Assembly: GCA_027068415.1 (NCBI GenBank)
Contig: JAMOTD010000017.1
Location: 67,074 to 128,902 of the forward strand
Origin: Desulfurobacteriaceae bacterium
GTDB taxonomy: Bacteria; Aquificota; Aquificia; Desulfurobacteriales; Desulfurobacteriaceae
Direction: 5' to 3'
Length of the DNA: 61,829 nt
The notes under the pieces are model-generated. The model searched no databases. It saw only the letters and a program-made list of their open reading frames with translations, and was not told the origin of the DNA. Shown here one piece after another: positions 42,723 to 52,164 of the stretch (position 1 is its first letter; every line of letters starts with the position of its first letter). The position numbers were made by a program, and so were the translations under genes.

Positions 42723-43730
42723 TTACTGGGCGTAGCTGTGGAGTCCGGGGATAATCAGGTTAACTCCGTAGTAGGTAAAGATAACGCTTAGGAAACCTAC
42801 AATCGTAAAGTAGGCAAGGGGTTTACCCCTTAAGCCCTTAATGTAGCGGGCGTGGAGGTAGGCGGCGTAAACGAGCCAGGTAATTAGAGACCAGGTTTCC
42901 TTCGGGTCCCAAGACCAGTATCCGCCCCAGGCGTACTTAGCCCAAACGGCCCCGAGGATAATTCCGATTGTCAAGAAGACAAATCCCACGGCAACAGACT
43001 GGTACATAATTTGTTCCATCGTTTCAACGGAGGGGAAGAGCTTTGCGATTCCTACCTTCTTAATCAGGTAGAGGAATCCGCAGAAGAGGGCCGCAACTAC
43101 GGCCGATATCCCGAGGTAGTAGACAAAGTTTTCCCTGTAGGCCGAGTAGATGATGAAGAAGAAGATAAACCACGTTGTTATGAAGATAACGGCCCAGTCC
43201 TTGGCAGTTGTGTCGTCCCTTTTTACGAAGTAGGCGTAGGCTATTCCCGCGCTTACCGCCGCTGCCGCGTAGCCTATGAAGGTCGTAACGACGTGGAAGA
43301 GGAGCCAGTTGCTCTGAAGCGCCGGAACGAGGGGTTGAGCTTCGGAGTTGAAGCCGAGGATTTGGGTTGAGAGCTCCCCGATTAGGGCAAGGGGCATTAC
43401 GAACATTCCAAAGGCTTTGTTCTTGTACTTCCACTCAAAGAGGAGGTAAATGAGAACCGCCGTCCAGCCGAAGAGCATGAGGGACTCGTACATGTTGGTG
43501 AAGGGGGCGTACTTGTAGAAGGCCGTCCAGTCAGAAACCATGTTAACCTTGGCCTTTTCCATTCCCCTTACAATAAAACCGGCTCCCTGAATAACCACTC
43601 CCAGCCAGGCAAAGCCGGTTGCAAGTTTTGAAGCCCAGGAGCTCTTACTGAATGTGTAAATCGTGTAGAAGAGGAACGCCAGAAAGTAGGCAACCATTCC
43701 TCCGTTAAAGAGCTCTACTGACGTAATCAT
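42723..43730 (-). CDS. ccsA: Cytochrome c biogenesis protein CcsA (ResC) type
   Basis: A 335-residue membrane protein with about eight hydrophobic segments. The tryptophan-rich heme-handling WWD motif is YAWGGYWSWDPKETWSLI (near residue 267), flanked by His residues in ALQSNWLLFHVVTTFIGY and YLHARYIKG. With ResB it forms system II for heme transport and attachment to c-type cytochromes. Its ATG overlaps the ResB stop by 4 bases, a coupled pair. A c-type cytochrome respiratory chain is implied. Confidence 0.92.
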   Translation of the reverse strand: MITSVELFNGGMVAYFLAFLFYTIYTFSKSSWASKLATGFAWLGVVIQGAGFIVRGMEKAKVNMVSDWTAFYKYAPFTNMYESLMLFGWTAVLIYLLFEWKYKNKAFGMFVMPLALIGELSTQILGFNSEAQPLVPALQSNWLLFHVVTTFIGYAAAAVSAGIAYAYFVKRDDTTAKDWAVIFITTWFIFFFIIYSAYRENFVYYLGISAVVAALFCGFLYLIKKVGIAKLFPSVETMEQIMYQSVAVGFVFLTIGIILGAVWAKYAWGGYWSWDPKETWSLITWLVYAAYLHARYIKGLRGKPLAYFTIVGFLSVIFTYYGVNLIIPGLHSYAQ

Positions 43731-45055
43731 AGCTCTTCCTCCTTAGGGGTATTCTTGCAGTATGAAGACTTTAAAACCCCTAAGACCTCCTCAAGCTCCT
43801 GAGCCAGCCCCTCAGAGCCCTTACTTGAAAGCCCTCCTATAACGAGGCGAACCTTGTCCTCGCCTTTCTTCTCAATTCTGGCCCACACTCTTCTGTGGGG
43901 AATGAAGAAGGCAACTACCAGACCGATTATCATTATCGTACTTCCTACCCAAACGACCCAAGTTCCCGGGTCTTTTGCAACTTGAAGCCCGGTGTAGAAG
44001 ACCGGTTTAAAGTCAACCATTGCAAATACCTTATCTGTTCCGGGAACTTGATAAAAGATGAAGGGTTTTATTACTCCTTCTCTAATTTCTCCGTCCTTTA
44101 TAAACTCAATTCCGATGTTCATGGTTCTTCCATCAAGGCTCACGATTCTGAGATAGGTTTTAGGAGCCAGTTTTATGGGCTGGCCGAAGGCAACTCCTAC
44201 AATTCTTTCACTGCTTTTATCCTTTATTTTGAGGAATGCCTCCCCCCGACCGTAGCTCGCCTGGTAGAAGTAGACTCCCTTGTACTTTAGGGGGTCGTTA
44301 ACCTTTATTTCTCTCCTTAAAACCTCTTTTCCGTTTTCAATTATTGACAGGTCTGATATGTAGGCCTTTGGCATTCCCGAGGGGTAGAAGTCAATTGTGA
44401 ACTTGTTGCACTTAACGTAGAAGGGGAGTTCTATTACCTTGGGGCCCGAGAAGAAGCTTACCAAGTTGCTCATAGTCCCTTCTGCAAGGTTCATGTAGCC
44501 CCTATAACCGAAAATTGCCGTTATCAGCCCCCCTATTAAAACTATTAAAACTCCGAGGTGGACTATGTAAACTCCGAAGCGGGCGTAAACGTTTTTATCC
44601 GCAAAAATGTGGACTTCGCTCTCCTCTTCTTTTGAGACTTCTACTTTGTACCTTTTGGCCTTTAAAGCCTCTATCAACTTCTCTTTAACTTCCTGCAGCT
44701 TTGCCTGAAGGGTAATTGATGAGGATATCCTGAGGCTCTTCTCCTGCCCCGGTGAGAAGGTTTTTCGGGGCTCCATTGCAACTTTCCAGATTTTCGGAAG
44801 CCTCTTTATAGAACAGACAATCAGGTTTACTCCCAAAAGAGTTAGGAGTGCTATGTACCACCAGGAGTGGTAGACGTCGGTAAACCCTAAGAACTTGAGG
44901 ATTTTGTAGGTGGTCTGGCCGTACTCCATTAGATACTTTTCGGGGTCCTGCTGCTGCTCAATTATCGTTCCAACTATTGAAGTGATGGCCAGGGTCAGGA
45001 GGAGGAAGATTGCAAGTTTTACAGAGCTAAAGAAGTCGTACAGTTTCTTGAACAT
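43727..45055 (-). CDS. resB: Cytochrome c biogenesis protein ResB (Ccs1) type
   Basis: A 442-residue membrane protein. The first hydrophobic helix region VKLAIFLLLTLAITSIVGTI is the usual ResB start, followed by VYHSWWYIALLTLLGVNLIV and YIVHLGVLIVLIGGLI. A large periplasmic domain lies in residues about 190-360, and a last helix (WVVWVGSTIMIIGLVVAFFI) carries heme-contact residues. It partners with CcsA downstream. The last 40 residues are cytoplasmic and charged. Confidence 0.9.
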   Translation of the reverse strand: MFKKLYDFFSSVKLAIFLLLTLAITSIVGTIIEQQQDPEKYLMEYGQTTYKILKFLGFTDVYHSWWYIALLTLLGVNLIVCSIKRLPKIWKVAMEPRKTFSPGQEKSLRISSSITLQAKLQEVKEKLIEALKAKRYKVEVSKEEESEVHIFADKNVYARFGVYIVHLGVLIVLIGGLITAIFGYRGYMNLAEGTMSNLVSFFSGPKVIELPFYVKCNKFTIDFYPSGMPKAYISDLSIIENGKEVLRREIKVNDPLKYKGVYFYQASYGRGEAFLKIKDKSSERIVGVAFGQPIKLAPKTYLRIVSLDGRTMNIGIEFIKDGEIREGVIKPFIFYQVPGTDKVFAMVDFKPVFYTGLQVAKDPGTWVVWVGSTIMIIGLVVAFFIPHRRVWARIEKKGEDKVRLVIGGLSSKGSEGLAQELEEVLGVLKSSYCKNTPKEEEL

Positions 45056-45102
45056 TAGCAGCTCCTTGCTGTCTGTGTTTTCGCACTCTTTGGGCTATTT
45101 AA

Positions 45103-46236
45103 TCAAAGGGGCTGTGAGAAGTCAAGTATTTCAAACTCTAACCCTTCTGAGAGCAGGGGCGAGAAGGGCTCAGGATAAACTATTTCGCATCTTAGAAAAG
45201 TAAAAACTGCCCTCTTTCCGTACTCCTCAATCCTCAGTACTTTAGCCCCGCTGCTCGTGATTAAAGGTAGGAGCTCCCTGACAGAGACCTCCCCTCCGTG
45301 CCCGTAGTAGATGGCCTTTAGCTCCTCTACCACAGAGAGAGAGGTATTTGTGCTGAGGCCGTCGGTTCCGATGGCAAGTTTTTCGTAGCCAAGGAGCTCC
45401 TTTAAAGGGGGCTTCCCGACCTTCAGGTGGGCATTACTCCGGGGGCAGAGGACAATCCCGGCATTTGTCTTCGTTAACTCCTCAAGCTCTCTTTTTGTTA
45501 GGTTTGTACAGTGGACTGCTATAAGGAGCTCGCTCAGAGCTCCCGCCCTTTTGAGGTACTCGGTTAGGCTTTCGGTGCAGGGGGCGGGATATCTCTTCCT
45601 TCCGATTAAGGGATAAACCTCCTCCTCAAACCGATTTTTCTGGCAGGCGATTAACTTCCTCTCCTCTGCAGTCTCCCCTAAGTGAATTTGAAAGGGTTTT
45701 TCCCTTTTTGTGCTCTCCCGGGCAATTGCCTTTAAGGCCTCAAAGGAGACCGAGTAAGGGGCGTGGGCCGAGACGGGGAAGTTAAACTCCTGCGGGTTAA
45801 ACTCTTTCCCTATAAACTCCCTGAAGGCGATTACTTTTAAATCTGTTTTAAAGTCGGGCGAAACCCCGAAGGAGGAGATATCACCAATGTAGTAAACCCC
45901 TGCTCCCCTTGAGAGTTTAAGCCCCTTCTCTACCGCCCCTTTAACCTCCTCCAGCGAAAAGGATGCCCTTTTGCCGATTACAAAGAGGAGCCACTGGAAG
46001 AAGTCCTTAAAGCTCTCGGGAGCAAAGGGGAGGTTTGAGAGCTCTAAGTGGGTGTGGGCGTTAACGAAGGGCGGGTAGAGAATTCCCTTAAGCTGCAGGG
46101 TTCTGCCGAATTCCCCTTCCGGCTTTTTCCTTGAAATTTCTCTTACTTTCCCCTTCTCTACTACGACCCAGCCCTTCTTAATCGGCTCAAGGTTTACCGG
46201 TTCAACTACCCAGTCTGCCCCGATTAAGAGCCTCAC
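45103..46236 (-). CDS. Amidohydrolase-family deaminase (possibly aminodeoxyfutalosine deaminase)
   Basis: A 377-residue TIM-barrel amidohydrolase. Metal and catalytic residues lie in PPFVNAHTHLELSNL, IQIHLGETAEER-like QIHLGETAEERK, VHCTNL and IGTDGLSTNTSL. This layout matches the MTA/SAH/6-amino-6-deoxyfutalosine deaminase group. Menaquinone by the futalosine route would fit a respiring chemolithotroph, but substrate choice needs more than motifs. GTG start overlaps the preceding cca-type gene by 4 bases. Confidence 0.78.
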   Translation of the reverse strand: MRLLIGADWVVEPVNLEPIKKGWVVVEKGKVREISRKKPEGEFGRTLQLKGILYPPFVNAHTHLELSNLPFAPESFKDFFQWLLFVIGKRASFSLEEVKGAVEKGLKLSRGAGVYYIGDISSFGVSPDFKTDLKVIAFREFIGKEFNPQEFNFPVSAHAPYSVSFEALKAIARESTKREKPFQIHLGETAEERKLIACQKNRFEEEVYPLIGRKRYPAPCTESLTEYLKRAGALSELLIAVHCTNLTKRELEELTKTNAGIVLCPRSNAHLKVGKPPLKELLGYEKLAIGTDGLSTNTSLSVVEELKAIYYGHGGEVSVRELLPLITSSGAKVLRIEEYGKRAVFTFLRCEIVYPEPFSPLLSEGLEFEILDFSQPL

Positions 46237-47654
46237 TCCTCCTCCTTAACGGTAAAGCCCTTTACGAAGGCCACCGCCTCCTCTCTGGTTTTAATCTTCC
46301 CGATTGCCTGGAGTTCCAACATCTTCTCCTTTATCCTTCCCACCCACCTGTTGGGCCTCTCAAAGCCTTTAATCTCCATAATTTCCTCTCCTGTTAAGAG
46401 GGGTTTTAAGTCCTTTAGCCTCTCCCTGTAGAAGGAGACGAGGTAAACGATAAAGTCAAGGTAATCGCCGATGCTCCTCTCCATCTCTTCAGAGGTTGCC
46501 ATGTAGTCTGCAACGCTAACGGTAAGGGTGTGGAAGCCGTAGCCCTTACAGTCCCTGAAGAAGCGGTAAACGGCCTTTTCGCTCAGCTTCTTTTCCTTAA
46601 AGAGCTCGTAGAGGAAAAAGGGACGAAGGTGGTTCCTTACAACGTAGTAGGCGATTTTCCCCCACTCCCTGCCAAAGCCCAGTCTAATCAGGGCGTCTCG
46701 GGCTATGGGAGCCCCTACCTTATCGTGGCCGTAGAAGGTTAACCTCCCCTCTCTCTCCTTTGCCGTTAGGGGCTTTCCAACGTCGTGGTAGAGGGCAGTC
46801 AGCTTTAAGGCCTGAGCGTCCCTTAAAACCGCCTCTGAAAACTCCTTTAGGTAAGAGGGGCTTTCGGGAATTGCAAACTTTTCGGCAAACTCAACGGTTC
46901 TTAAAGTGTGCTCAAGGAGGTCAAACTGGTGGAGGCCTCCTGGAGGTATCTCCTCAATACCCTTTAGCTCTTTAAAAACAGGGAAGAAGGCCTTTAACTG
47001 AACCATCTCCCTTAAGGCCGGAGAGAACCTGTCGGCCTTTAAGAGTTTCAGGAGTTCCTCCTTTATCCTCTCCTCGGGAATTTCTTGAAGGAGCGGAGCA
47101 GAAAGGGGAGCAAGCTCAAGGAATTTCTCCGAATATTCAAAGTCAAGCAGGTTTTTCAGCCTTATTCCCCTTAAAACCCTCAAGGGGTCGTCTTTGAGGG
47201 AGCTCCCGCTTACCGGCCTTATAACTCCCCTTATCAGGTCTTCGTACCCTCCCGTAGGGTCAATGAGGAGGACGTCGTCGTTAAAGGGAAGAATTAACTC
47301 CCTCAGGTTAACGGCAATTGCGTTAATCGTAAAGTCCCTCTTCTTAAGGTCCTCCTCTATCCTCTCCCCCTCCATAGTTGAAAAGTCAAATCGGCTTCCT
47401 CCGGAGACGAAAGAGAGGACCTCCTTTGTCTTCTTTATCTTAAAGCCCCTGCTTCCGAAAACCTTTTCAAGGCAGGAGATTTCCTCGTCAGCCAGCTTCC
47501 TTACCACAAAGTCAACGTCAAGGTAGTCCTTCTTTACCCTCAGGAGCCTGTCCCTTACGAAGCCCCCTACTAAGTAGGCCTCTTCCTCAAGGCACTCTGC
47601 CGCCTTTTCAACTTTCGGGTGGTAAAAGGTGAGCTTGTGGACTCTCTTTTCCAT
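46233..47654 (-). CDS. tRNA nucleotidyltransferase / poly(A) polymerase family with HD domain
   Basis: A 473-residue class II nucleotidyltransferase. The head has YLVGGFVRDRLLRVKKDYLD with the DxD catalytic pair (DVDFVV), the RDFTINAIAVNL motif and GVIRPVSGSSLKDDPLRVLR. The HD domain is near residues 290-370 (TALYHDVGKPLTAKER, later VVRNHLRPFF). In Aquifex the CC- and A-adding activities are split between two such proteins, so this may be a full CCA enzyme or one half. It is the first gene of a two-gene operon and diverges from the LolD-like gene. Confidence 0.85.
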   Translation of the reverse strand: MEKRVHKLTFYHPKVEKAAECLEEEAYLVGGFVRDRLLRVKKDYLDVDFVVRKLADEEISCLEKVFGSRGFKIKKTKEVLSFVSGGSRFDFSTMEGERIEEDLKKRDFTINAIAVNLRELILPFNDDVLLIDPTGGYEDLIRGVIRPVSGSSLKDDPLRVLRGIRLKNLLDFEYSEKFLELAPLSAPLLQEIPEERIKEELLKLLKADRFSPALREMVQLKAFFPVFKELKGIEEIPPGGLHQFDLLEHTLRTVEFAEKFAIPESPSYLKEFSEAVLRDAQALKLTALYHDVGKPLTAKEREGRLTFYGHDKVGAPIARDALIRLGFGREWGKIAYYVVRNHLRPFFLYELFKEKKLSEKAVYRFFRDCKGYGFHTLTVSVADYMATSEEMERSIGDYLDFIVYLVSFYRERLKDLKPLLTGEEIMEIKGFERPNRWVGRIKEKMLELQAIGKIKTREEAVAFVKGFTVKEEE

Positions 47655-47690
47655 AATTTTCTCCCTGAAACCTGTGAAAGTGGAGGCAAG

Positions 47691-48368
47691 TTGGAAGCTA
47701 TTATAAAGGCTGAGAATTTGGTCAAGGTTTACAGAACCGAAAGCGAAGAGGTCGTTGCCCTTAAGGGAGTTAACCTTGAGCTTTCTAAAGGGGAGTTCTC
47801 CCTTCTGATGGGGGCCTCGGGCTCGGGAAAGTCAACTCTCCTTCACCTTCTCGGAGGCCTTGACAAACCCACCAGAGGGAGAGTTCTCTACAAGGGAAGG
47901 GACTTAAACACATTTTCCCCCAAGGAGCTTGCCCTTTTCAGAAACAAAAAGGTCGGCTTTGTCTTTCAGTTTCACTACCTTATAAACGAGCTTACTCTTC
48001 TTGAAAACGTTATGGCTCCGGCTTTAATCGGGGGAGCTCCTTACGAGGAGGCCGAAAAGAGGGCTGGAGAACTGTTGAAAAGGGTAGGGCTGGGGCATAG
48101 ATTATCTCACAAACCGTTTGAGGTTTCAGGAGGAGAGAAGCAACGGGCGGCAGTTGCCAGAGCTCTCATAAACTCCCCTGAAGTTGTCTTAGCAGACGAA
48201 CCCACCGGAAACCTTGACTCCCAGACTGCCCACTCGGTCGTCTCCCTGATGAAGGAGCTCAACGCCGAGCTCGGTACGGCCTTCCTGATAGCCACCCACA
48301 ACAGAGAGTTGGAAACTTACGCCGCTCGCATATACTTTATTAGAGACGGCGTTGTAGTAAATGCTTAA
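47691..48368 (+). CDS. LolD/MacB-type ABC transporter ATPase
   Basis: A 225-residue ATPase. The start is TTG 47691 (GGAGG 7 bases before); the longer open frame would run into the divergent cca-type gene. Walker A is MGASGSGKSTLLHLLGG, the Q loop FQFHYLIN, the signature VSGGEKQRAAVARAL, Walker B VVLADEPTGNLDS and the switch His in IATHNRE. The LLxx/LPNxx pattern fits lipoprotein release (LolCDE) or MacB. No permease gene is adjacent. Confidence 0.88.
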   Translation: MEAIIKAENLVKVYRTESEEVVALKGVNLELSKGEFSLLMGASGSGKSTLLHLLGGLDKPTRGRVLYKGRDLNTFSPKELALFRNKKVGFVFQFHYLINELTLLENVMAPALIGGAPYEEAEKRAGELLKRVGLGHRLSHKPFEVSGGEKQRAAVARALINSPEVVLADEPTGNLDSQTAHSVVSLMKELNAELGTAFLIATHNRELETYAARIYFIRDGVVVNA

Positions 48369-48388
48369 ACCCAATTGAAGGAGCGTGT

Positions 48389-50854
48389 ATGTTTGAAAGG
48401 TTTACAAGCAAAGCAAGGCAAATCATCATCAAGGCCAAGGAACAGGCCGTAAATTTAAGGTGTGAGAAATTGGGAACCGAGCACATTCTCCTTGCCCTCT
48501 TAAGGGAAGATGAGATTACAAATCAGATACTGGCCAAGTACAACATCTCAAAGACCAGAATTCAGGACATAATTGTAAATCAGATCCAGCCCGTTCCCTT
48601 TGAAGTTGACATAAACACAATCAACTTCTCAACTGAGGCAAGGCGGGTTCTTGAGCACGCCCTTGAGGAGTCAAAAATCCTCGGCCACGCCTACGTCGGC
48701 CCCGAGCACCTCTTTATTGCCCTTGCAAAGGAAAAGCTGGGGCTTGCCGGGAGAATTTTGAGGAGCTACGGCCTTGACCACTACACTTTAAGGCGCGAGG
48801 TCTCCAACCTCCTTAAGGGAATAAGCAAGGAGAGAAAGAGCTCCAAGCGCTCCTCAACTCCCAACCTTGACAAGTTCGGAAGAGACTTAACTGCCCTTGC
48901 TCAGGAGGGTAAACTTGACCCGGTAATCGGAAGGGAGAAGGAGATTGAGAGAGTTACCCACATCCTCGCAAGGCGCAGGAAGAACAACCCCGTTTTAATC
49001 GGAGAGCCGGGAGTAGGTAAGACTGCAATAGTTGAGGGCCTCGCAATAAGGATTGCCAAGGGCGAGGTTCCTGAAAAGTTAAAGGATAAGAGGATTGTCT
49101 CTCTTGATATGGCCTCACTTATTGCGGGAACCAAGTACAGGGGACAGTTTGAGGAGAGGTTAAAGGCGATAGTTAAGGAGCTTGAGAACAACAAGGACGT
49201 AATCCTCTTTATTGACGAAATCCACACCCTCGTCGGTGCAGGTGCGGCCGAGGGCAGTATGGACGCTTCAAACATTTTAAAACCCTCACTCTCAAGGGGC
49301 GAAATTCAGGTAATCGGCGCCACCACGATAGACGAGTACAGGAAGTACATTGAGAAGGACGGAGCCCTTGAGAGGAGGTTCCAACCTGTAATGGTTGAGG
49401 AGCCTTCGGTTGAGGACGCAATTGAGATTTTGAAGGGGCTAAAGAGTAAGTTTGAGGAGTTTCACAACGTCGTTATTACAGACGAGGCAATTGAGAGGGC
49501 AGTAAAGCTCTCCGTCCGCTACATAAACGACAGGAAGCTCCCCGATAAGGCCATAGACATAATTGACGAAGCCGGAGCAAAGGCCCAGCTTCAGGCCACG
49601 AAGAAGGACGACAGAGTAAGGGAGCTTGAGAGGAAAATTGAAGAGGTCAGGGCTATGAAAGAGGAGGCCCTGGCCATGGCTGAGTACGAAAGGGCTCACC
49701 AGTACAAGCAGCAGGAGCTCCGCCTCATGACAGAGCTTGAGGAGGTTAAGAGGGAGCTCTCGCTGAAGGCCAAGGAAGAGAAAATCGTAATTGACGAGAA
49801 GAAGGTTGAGGAAATCGTTGCCATCTGGACCGGAATTCCCGTCCAGCAGCTCCACGAGAAAGAGGCCGAGAAGTTAAAGAGGCTTGAAGAGGAACTCCAC
49901 AGGAGAGTTGTCGGCCAAGAGGAGGCCGTCAGAGCCGTTGCGAGAGCGATTAAGCGCTCAAGGCTCGGAATTCGCGCAAGCGCCAACAGGCCTATAGGTA
50001 GCTTCCTCTTCCTCGGGCCTACCGGCGTAGGTAAAACCGAGCTTGCCAAAGCCCTTGCAGAGTACCTCTTCGGCGATGAGAAAGCCCTAATCAGGATAGA
50101 CATGTCCGAGTACATGGAAAAGCACACGGTTTCAAGGCTAATAGGTGCACCTCCGGGGTACGTCGGCTACGAGGAGGGCGGACAGCTTACCGAGGCAGTA
50201 AGGCGCAAGCCCTACTCCGTAATTCTCCTTGACGAGATTGAGAAGGCTCACCCCGACGTCCTCAACATTCTCCTCCAGATAATGGAGGACGGAAGGTTAA
50301 CCGACGGCCTCGGAAGGACGGTCTCCTTTACAAATACAATCCTCATAATGACCAGCAACCTCGGTGCAAAGCACCTTATTTCAAGCCAGAAGGGGCTCGG
50401 CTTTGAGGTTGCCGACGGCAGGGAAGAGGAGCGCTCCTTTGAGCGTATGAAAGAGTTTGTTATGGAAGAGGTTAAGAGGTTCTTTAAGCCCGAGTTCATC
50501 AACAGGCTTGACGGAATAATCGTCTTCCACCCGCTAACTAAAGAAGACGTCAAAGAGATTGTCCGCAAACAGGTTGAAAGGCTCAACGAGGAGCTCAAAG
50601 AGAAAGGCCTCAAGGTTCACGTTACAAACAGGTTCGTTGAGTACGTTGTTGATAAGGAGTTTAAGAAGGAGTACGGTGCAAGGACAATTAGGAGGGCTCT
50701 CCAGAGTCTCATAGAGGATAGGCTTACAGACGAAATCCTTATGGGAAGGTTCACCGAAGGGGGCGAGGTCGTCTTTGACGTCACCCCCAAGGGGAGGATT
50801 TCTGTAAGGGAGAAGAAGAAGAGGAAGAAAGAGAAGGAAACAACCGGGGTGTAG
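48389..50854 (+). CDS. clpC: ATP-dependent Clp protease ATP-binding subunit ClpC type
   Basis: An 821-residue AAA+ unfoldase. The N-terminal double Clp-N repeat (MFERFTSKARQIIIKAKEQA, then STEARRVLEHALEESKILGH) spans about residues 1-145. The first ATPase has Walker A GEPGVGKT, Walker B ILFIDEIHTLVGAGAAEGSMD. A short middle domain includes a UVR-like helix pair (AMAEYERAHQYKQQELRLMT). The second ATPase has GPTGVGKTELAKALAEYLFG and LLDEIEKAH. The ClpP-contact LGF loop is present (QKGLGFEVADG). The C-terminal tail is very basic. Confidence 0.93.
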   Translation: MFERFTSKARQIIIKAKEQAVNLRCEKLGTEHILLALLREDEITNQILAKYNISKTRIQDIIVNQIQPVPFEVDINTINFSTEARRVLEHALEESKILGHAYVGPEHLFIALAKEKLGLAGRILRSYGLDHYTLRREVSNLLKGISKERKSSKRSSTPNLDKFGRDLTALAQEGKLDPVIGREKEIERVTHILARRRKNNPVLIGEPGVGKTAIVEGLAIRIAKGEVPEKLKDKRIVSLDMASLIAGTKYRGQFEERLKAIVKELENNKDVILFIDEIHTLVGAGAAEGSMDASNILKPSLSRGEIQVIGATTIDEYRKYIEKDGALERRFQPVMVEEPSVEDAIEILKGLKSKFEEFHNVVITDEAIERAVKLSVRYINDRKLPDKAIDIIDEAGAKAQLQATKKDDRVRELERKIEEVRAMKEEALAMAEYERAHQYKQQELRLMTELEEVKRELSLKAKEEKIVIDEKKVEEIVAIWTGIPVQQLHEKEAEKLKRLEEELHRRVVGQEEAVRAVARAIKRSRLGIRASANRPIGSFLFLGPTGVGKTELAKALAEYLFGDEKALIRIDMSEYMEKHTVSRLIGAPPGYVGYEEGGQLTEAVRRKPYSVILLDEIEKAHPDVLNILLQIMEDGRLTDGLGRTVSFTNTILIMTSNLGAKHLISSQKGLGFEVADGREEERSFERMKEFVMEEVKRFFKPEFINRLDGIIVFHPLTKEDVKEIVRKQVERLNEELKEKGLKVHVTNRFVEYVVDKEFKKEYGARTIRRALQSLIEDRLTDEILMGRFTEGGEVVFDVTPKGRISVREKKKRKKEKETTGV

Positions 50855-51574
50855 ATGAGAAGGTTCAAGATAGATAGGGTCAAGAACGGCGAGGCTTACC
50901 TGCGGGGGCAGGAGGCCCGCCACGCCCTTAAAGTTCTGAGGCTAAAAAAGGGAGATGAAATAATCGTCTTTGACGGAGAGGGGAAGGAGTACCTGGCGGT
51001 GATTTCCGCCGCCTCTCCGACCTCCGTTAAGCTCAAAATCCTTGAGGAGACTAACGTAAACAGGGATAGCCCCTTAAACTCAACCCTCTACATGGGGATA
51101 ACCAACAAAATCCAAAAACTTGAGCTTGCAATTCAGAAAACGACGGAACTCGGCGTAACCAGAATTGTTCCCGTAGTCTGCCGCCGCTCCTCAACGGCCC
51201 AGCTGGTTAGGAACTGGGAGGGGAAGTTAAGAAGGTGGCGGGAGATTGCGGTAAATGCCTCAAAACAGTGCGGCAGAACGGTTATACCCGAGATAGCAGA
51301 GCCGGTAAGGATTGAGGAGATTGAGGATAGCTCGGAGCTCTCATTCGTCCTCTGGGAAAAGGGCGGAAAGTCCTTTAAAGACTATCAGGGTTATTCTGCC
51401 TCTTCCGTTTCCTTCTTAGTAGGCCCCGAAGGAGGCCTTGAAAAAGAGGAGATTGAGATTTTGAAGGATAAGGGCTTTAAACCGATTTACCTCGGAAAGA
51501 GAATTCTGAGGGCCGAAACAGCCGCAATTGCCGGTATGACCTTAATCCAGTTTATCTGGGGAGATTTGGGGTAA
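50855..51574 (+). CDS. rsmE: 16S rRNA (uracil-1498-N3)-methyltransferase
   Basis: A 239-residue SPOUT methyltransferase. The N-terminal PUA-like domain is [20 protein letters not shown] and on; the knot has [29 protein letters not shown], the [15 protein letters not shown] loop and [15 protein letters not shown], all typical. It methylates U1498 in mature 30S. It starts directly after the clpC stop and overlaps the macrodomain gene by one base. Confidence 0.95.
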   Translation: MRRFKIDRVKNGEAYLRGQEARHALKVLRLKKGDEIIVFDGEGKEYLAVISAASPTSVKLKILEETNVNRDSPLNSTLYMGITNKIQKLELAIQKTTELGVTRIVPVVCRRSSTAQLVRNWEGKLRRWREIAVNASKQCGRTVIPEIAEPVRIEEIEDSSELSFVLWEKGGKSFKDYQGYSASSVSFLVGPEGGLEKEEIEILKDKGFKPIYLGKRILRAETAAIAGMTLIQFIWGDLG

Positions 51575-52164
51575 TGGAAGTTCTGGCCGAAAGAGTTATT
51601 AACGGTGTGGTTTTAAAGGCCGTCCACGGCGACATTACCGAAGAGGAAACCGATGCAATAGTTAACGCCGCAAACTCCCTCTTAAAACACGGCGGGGGTG
51701 TTGCAGGAGCGATAGTTAAAAAGGGCGGCTGGATTATTCAGGATGAGAGCGACAGAATAGTTGAAGAGAGAGGCCCCGTTCCGGTCGGAGGTGCAGTCTA
51801 TACGACGGCGGGGAATTTAAAGGCAAAGTACGTAATCCACGCAGTAGGTCCAATCTGGGGCGAGGGAGACGAGGAGAGAAAGTTAAGGAATGCCGTCCGC
51901 TCGGCCGTGAAGCTTGCCGACGAGCTGGGGCTTAAATCCGTTGCCCTTCCTGCAATCAGCACCGGAATTTTCGGCTACCCGAAGAGAAAAGGGGTAAGGG
52001 TAATAGTTGACGAAGTTGTCAGGTACTTAAAGGAGAACCCGAGTACTTCCCTGAAAGAAATCCACTTTACCGCAATAGACCGGGAAACTGCGGAGTTCTT
52101 CAGAAAAAGTCTGTGCCTATTCCATGAAGGGAGGTATGATGGAAAAGATAAAGAAAATACTTAA
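51574..52164 (+). CDS. Macrodomain protein (ADP-ribose deacylase-like)
   Basis: A 196-residue single macrodomain protein. The ADP-ribose-binding loops are [19 protein letters not shown] (Asn and Gly-rich loop 1) and [17 protein letters not shown] (loop 2), both intact. Such proteins hydrolyse O-acetyl-ADP-ribose or remove ADP-ribose from macromolecules. The last residues ([11 protein letters not shown]) are encoded inside the start of the AT-rich restriction-modification gene, so the original 3' end was probably replaced when that gene arrived. Confidence 0.88.
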   Translation: MEVLAERVINGVVLKAVHGDITEEETDAIVNAANSLLKHGGGVAGAIVKKGGWIIQDESDRIVEERGPVPVGGAVYTTAGNLKAKYVIHAVGPIWGEGDEERKLRNAVRSAVKLADELGLKSVALPAISTGIFGYPKRKGVRVIVDEVVRYLKENPSTSLKEIHFTAIDRETAEFFRKSLCLFHEGRYDGKDKENT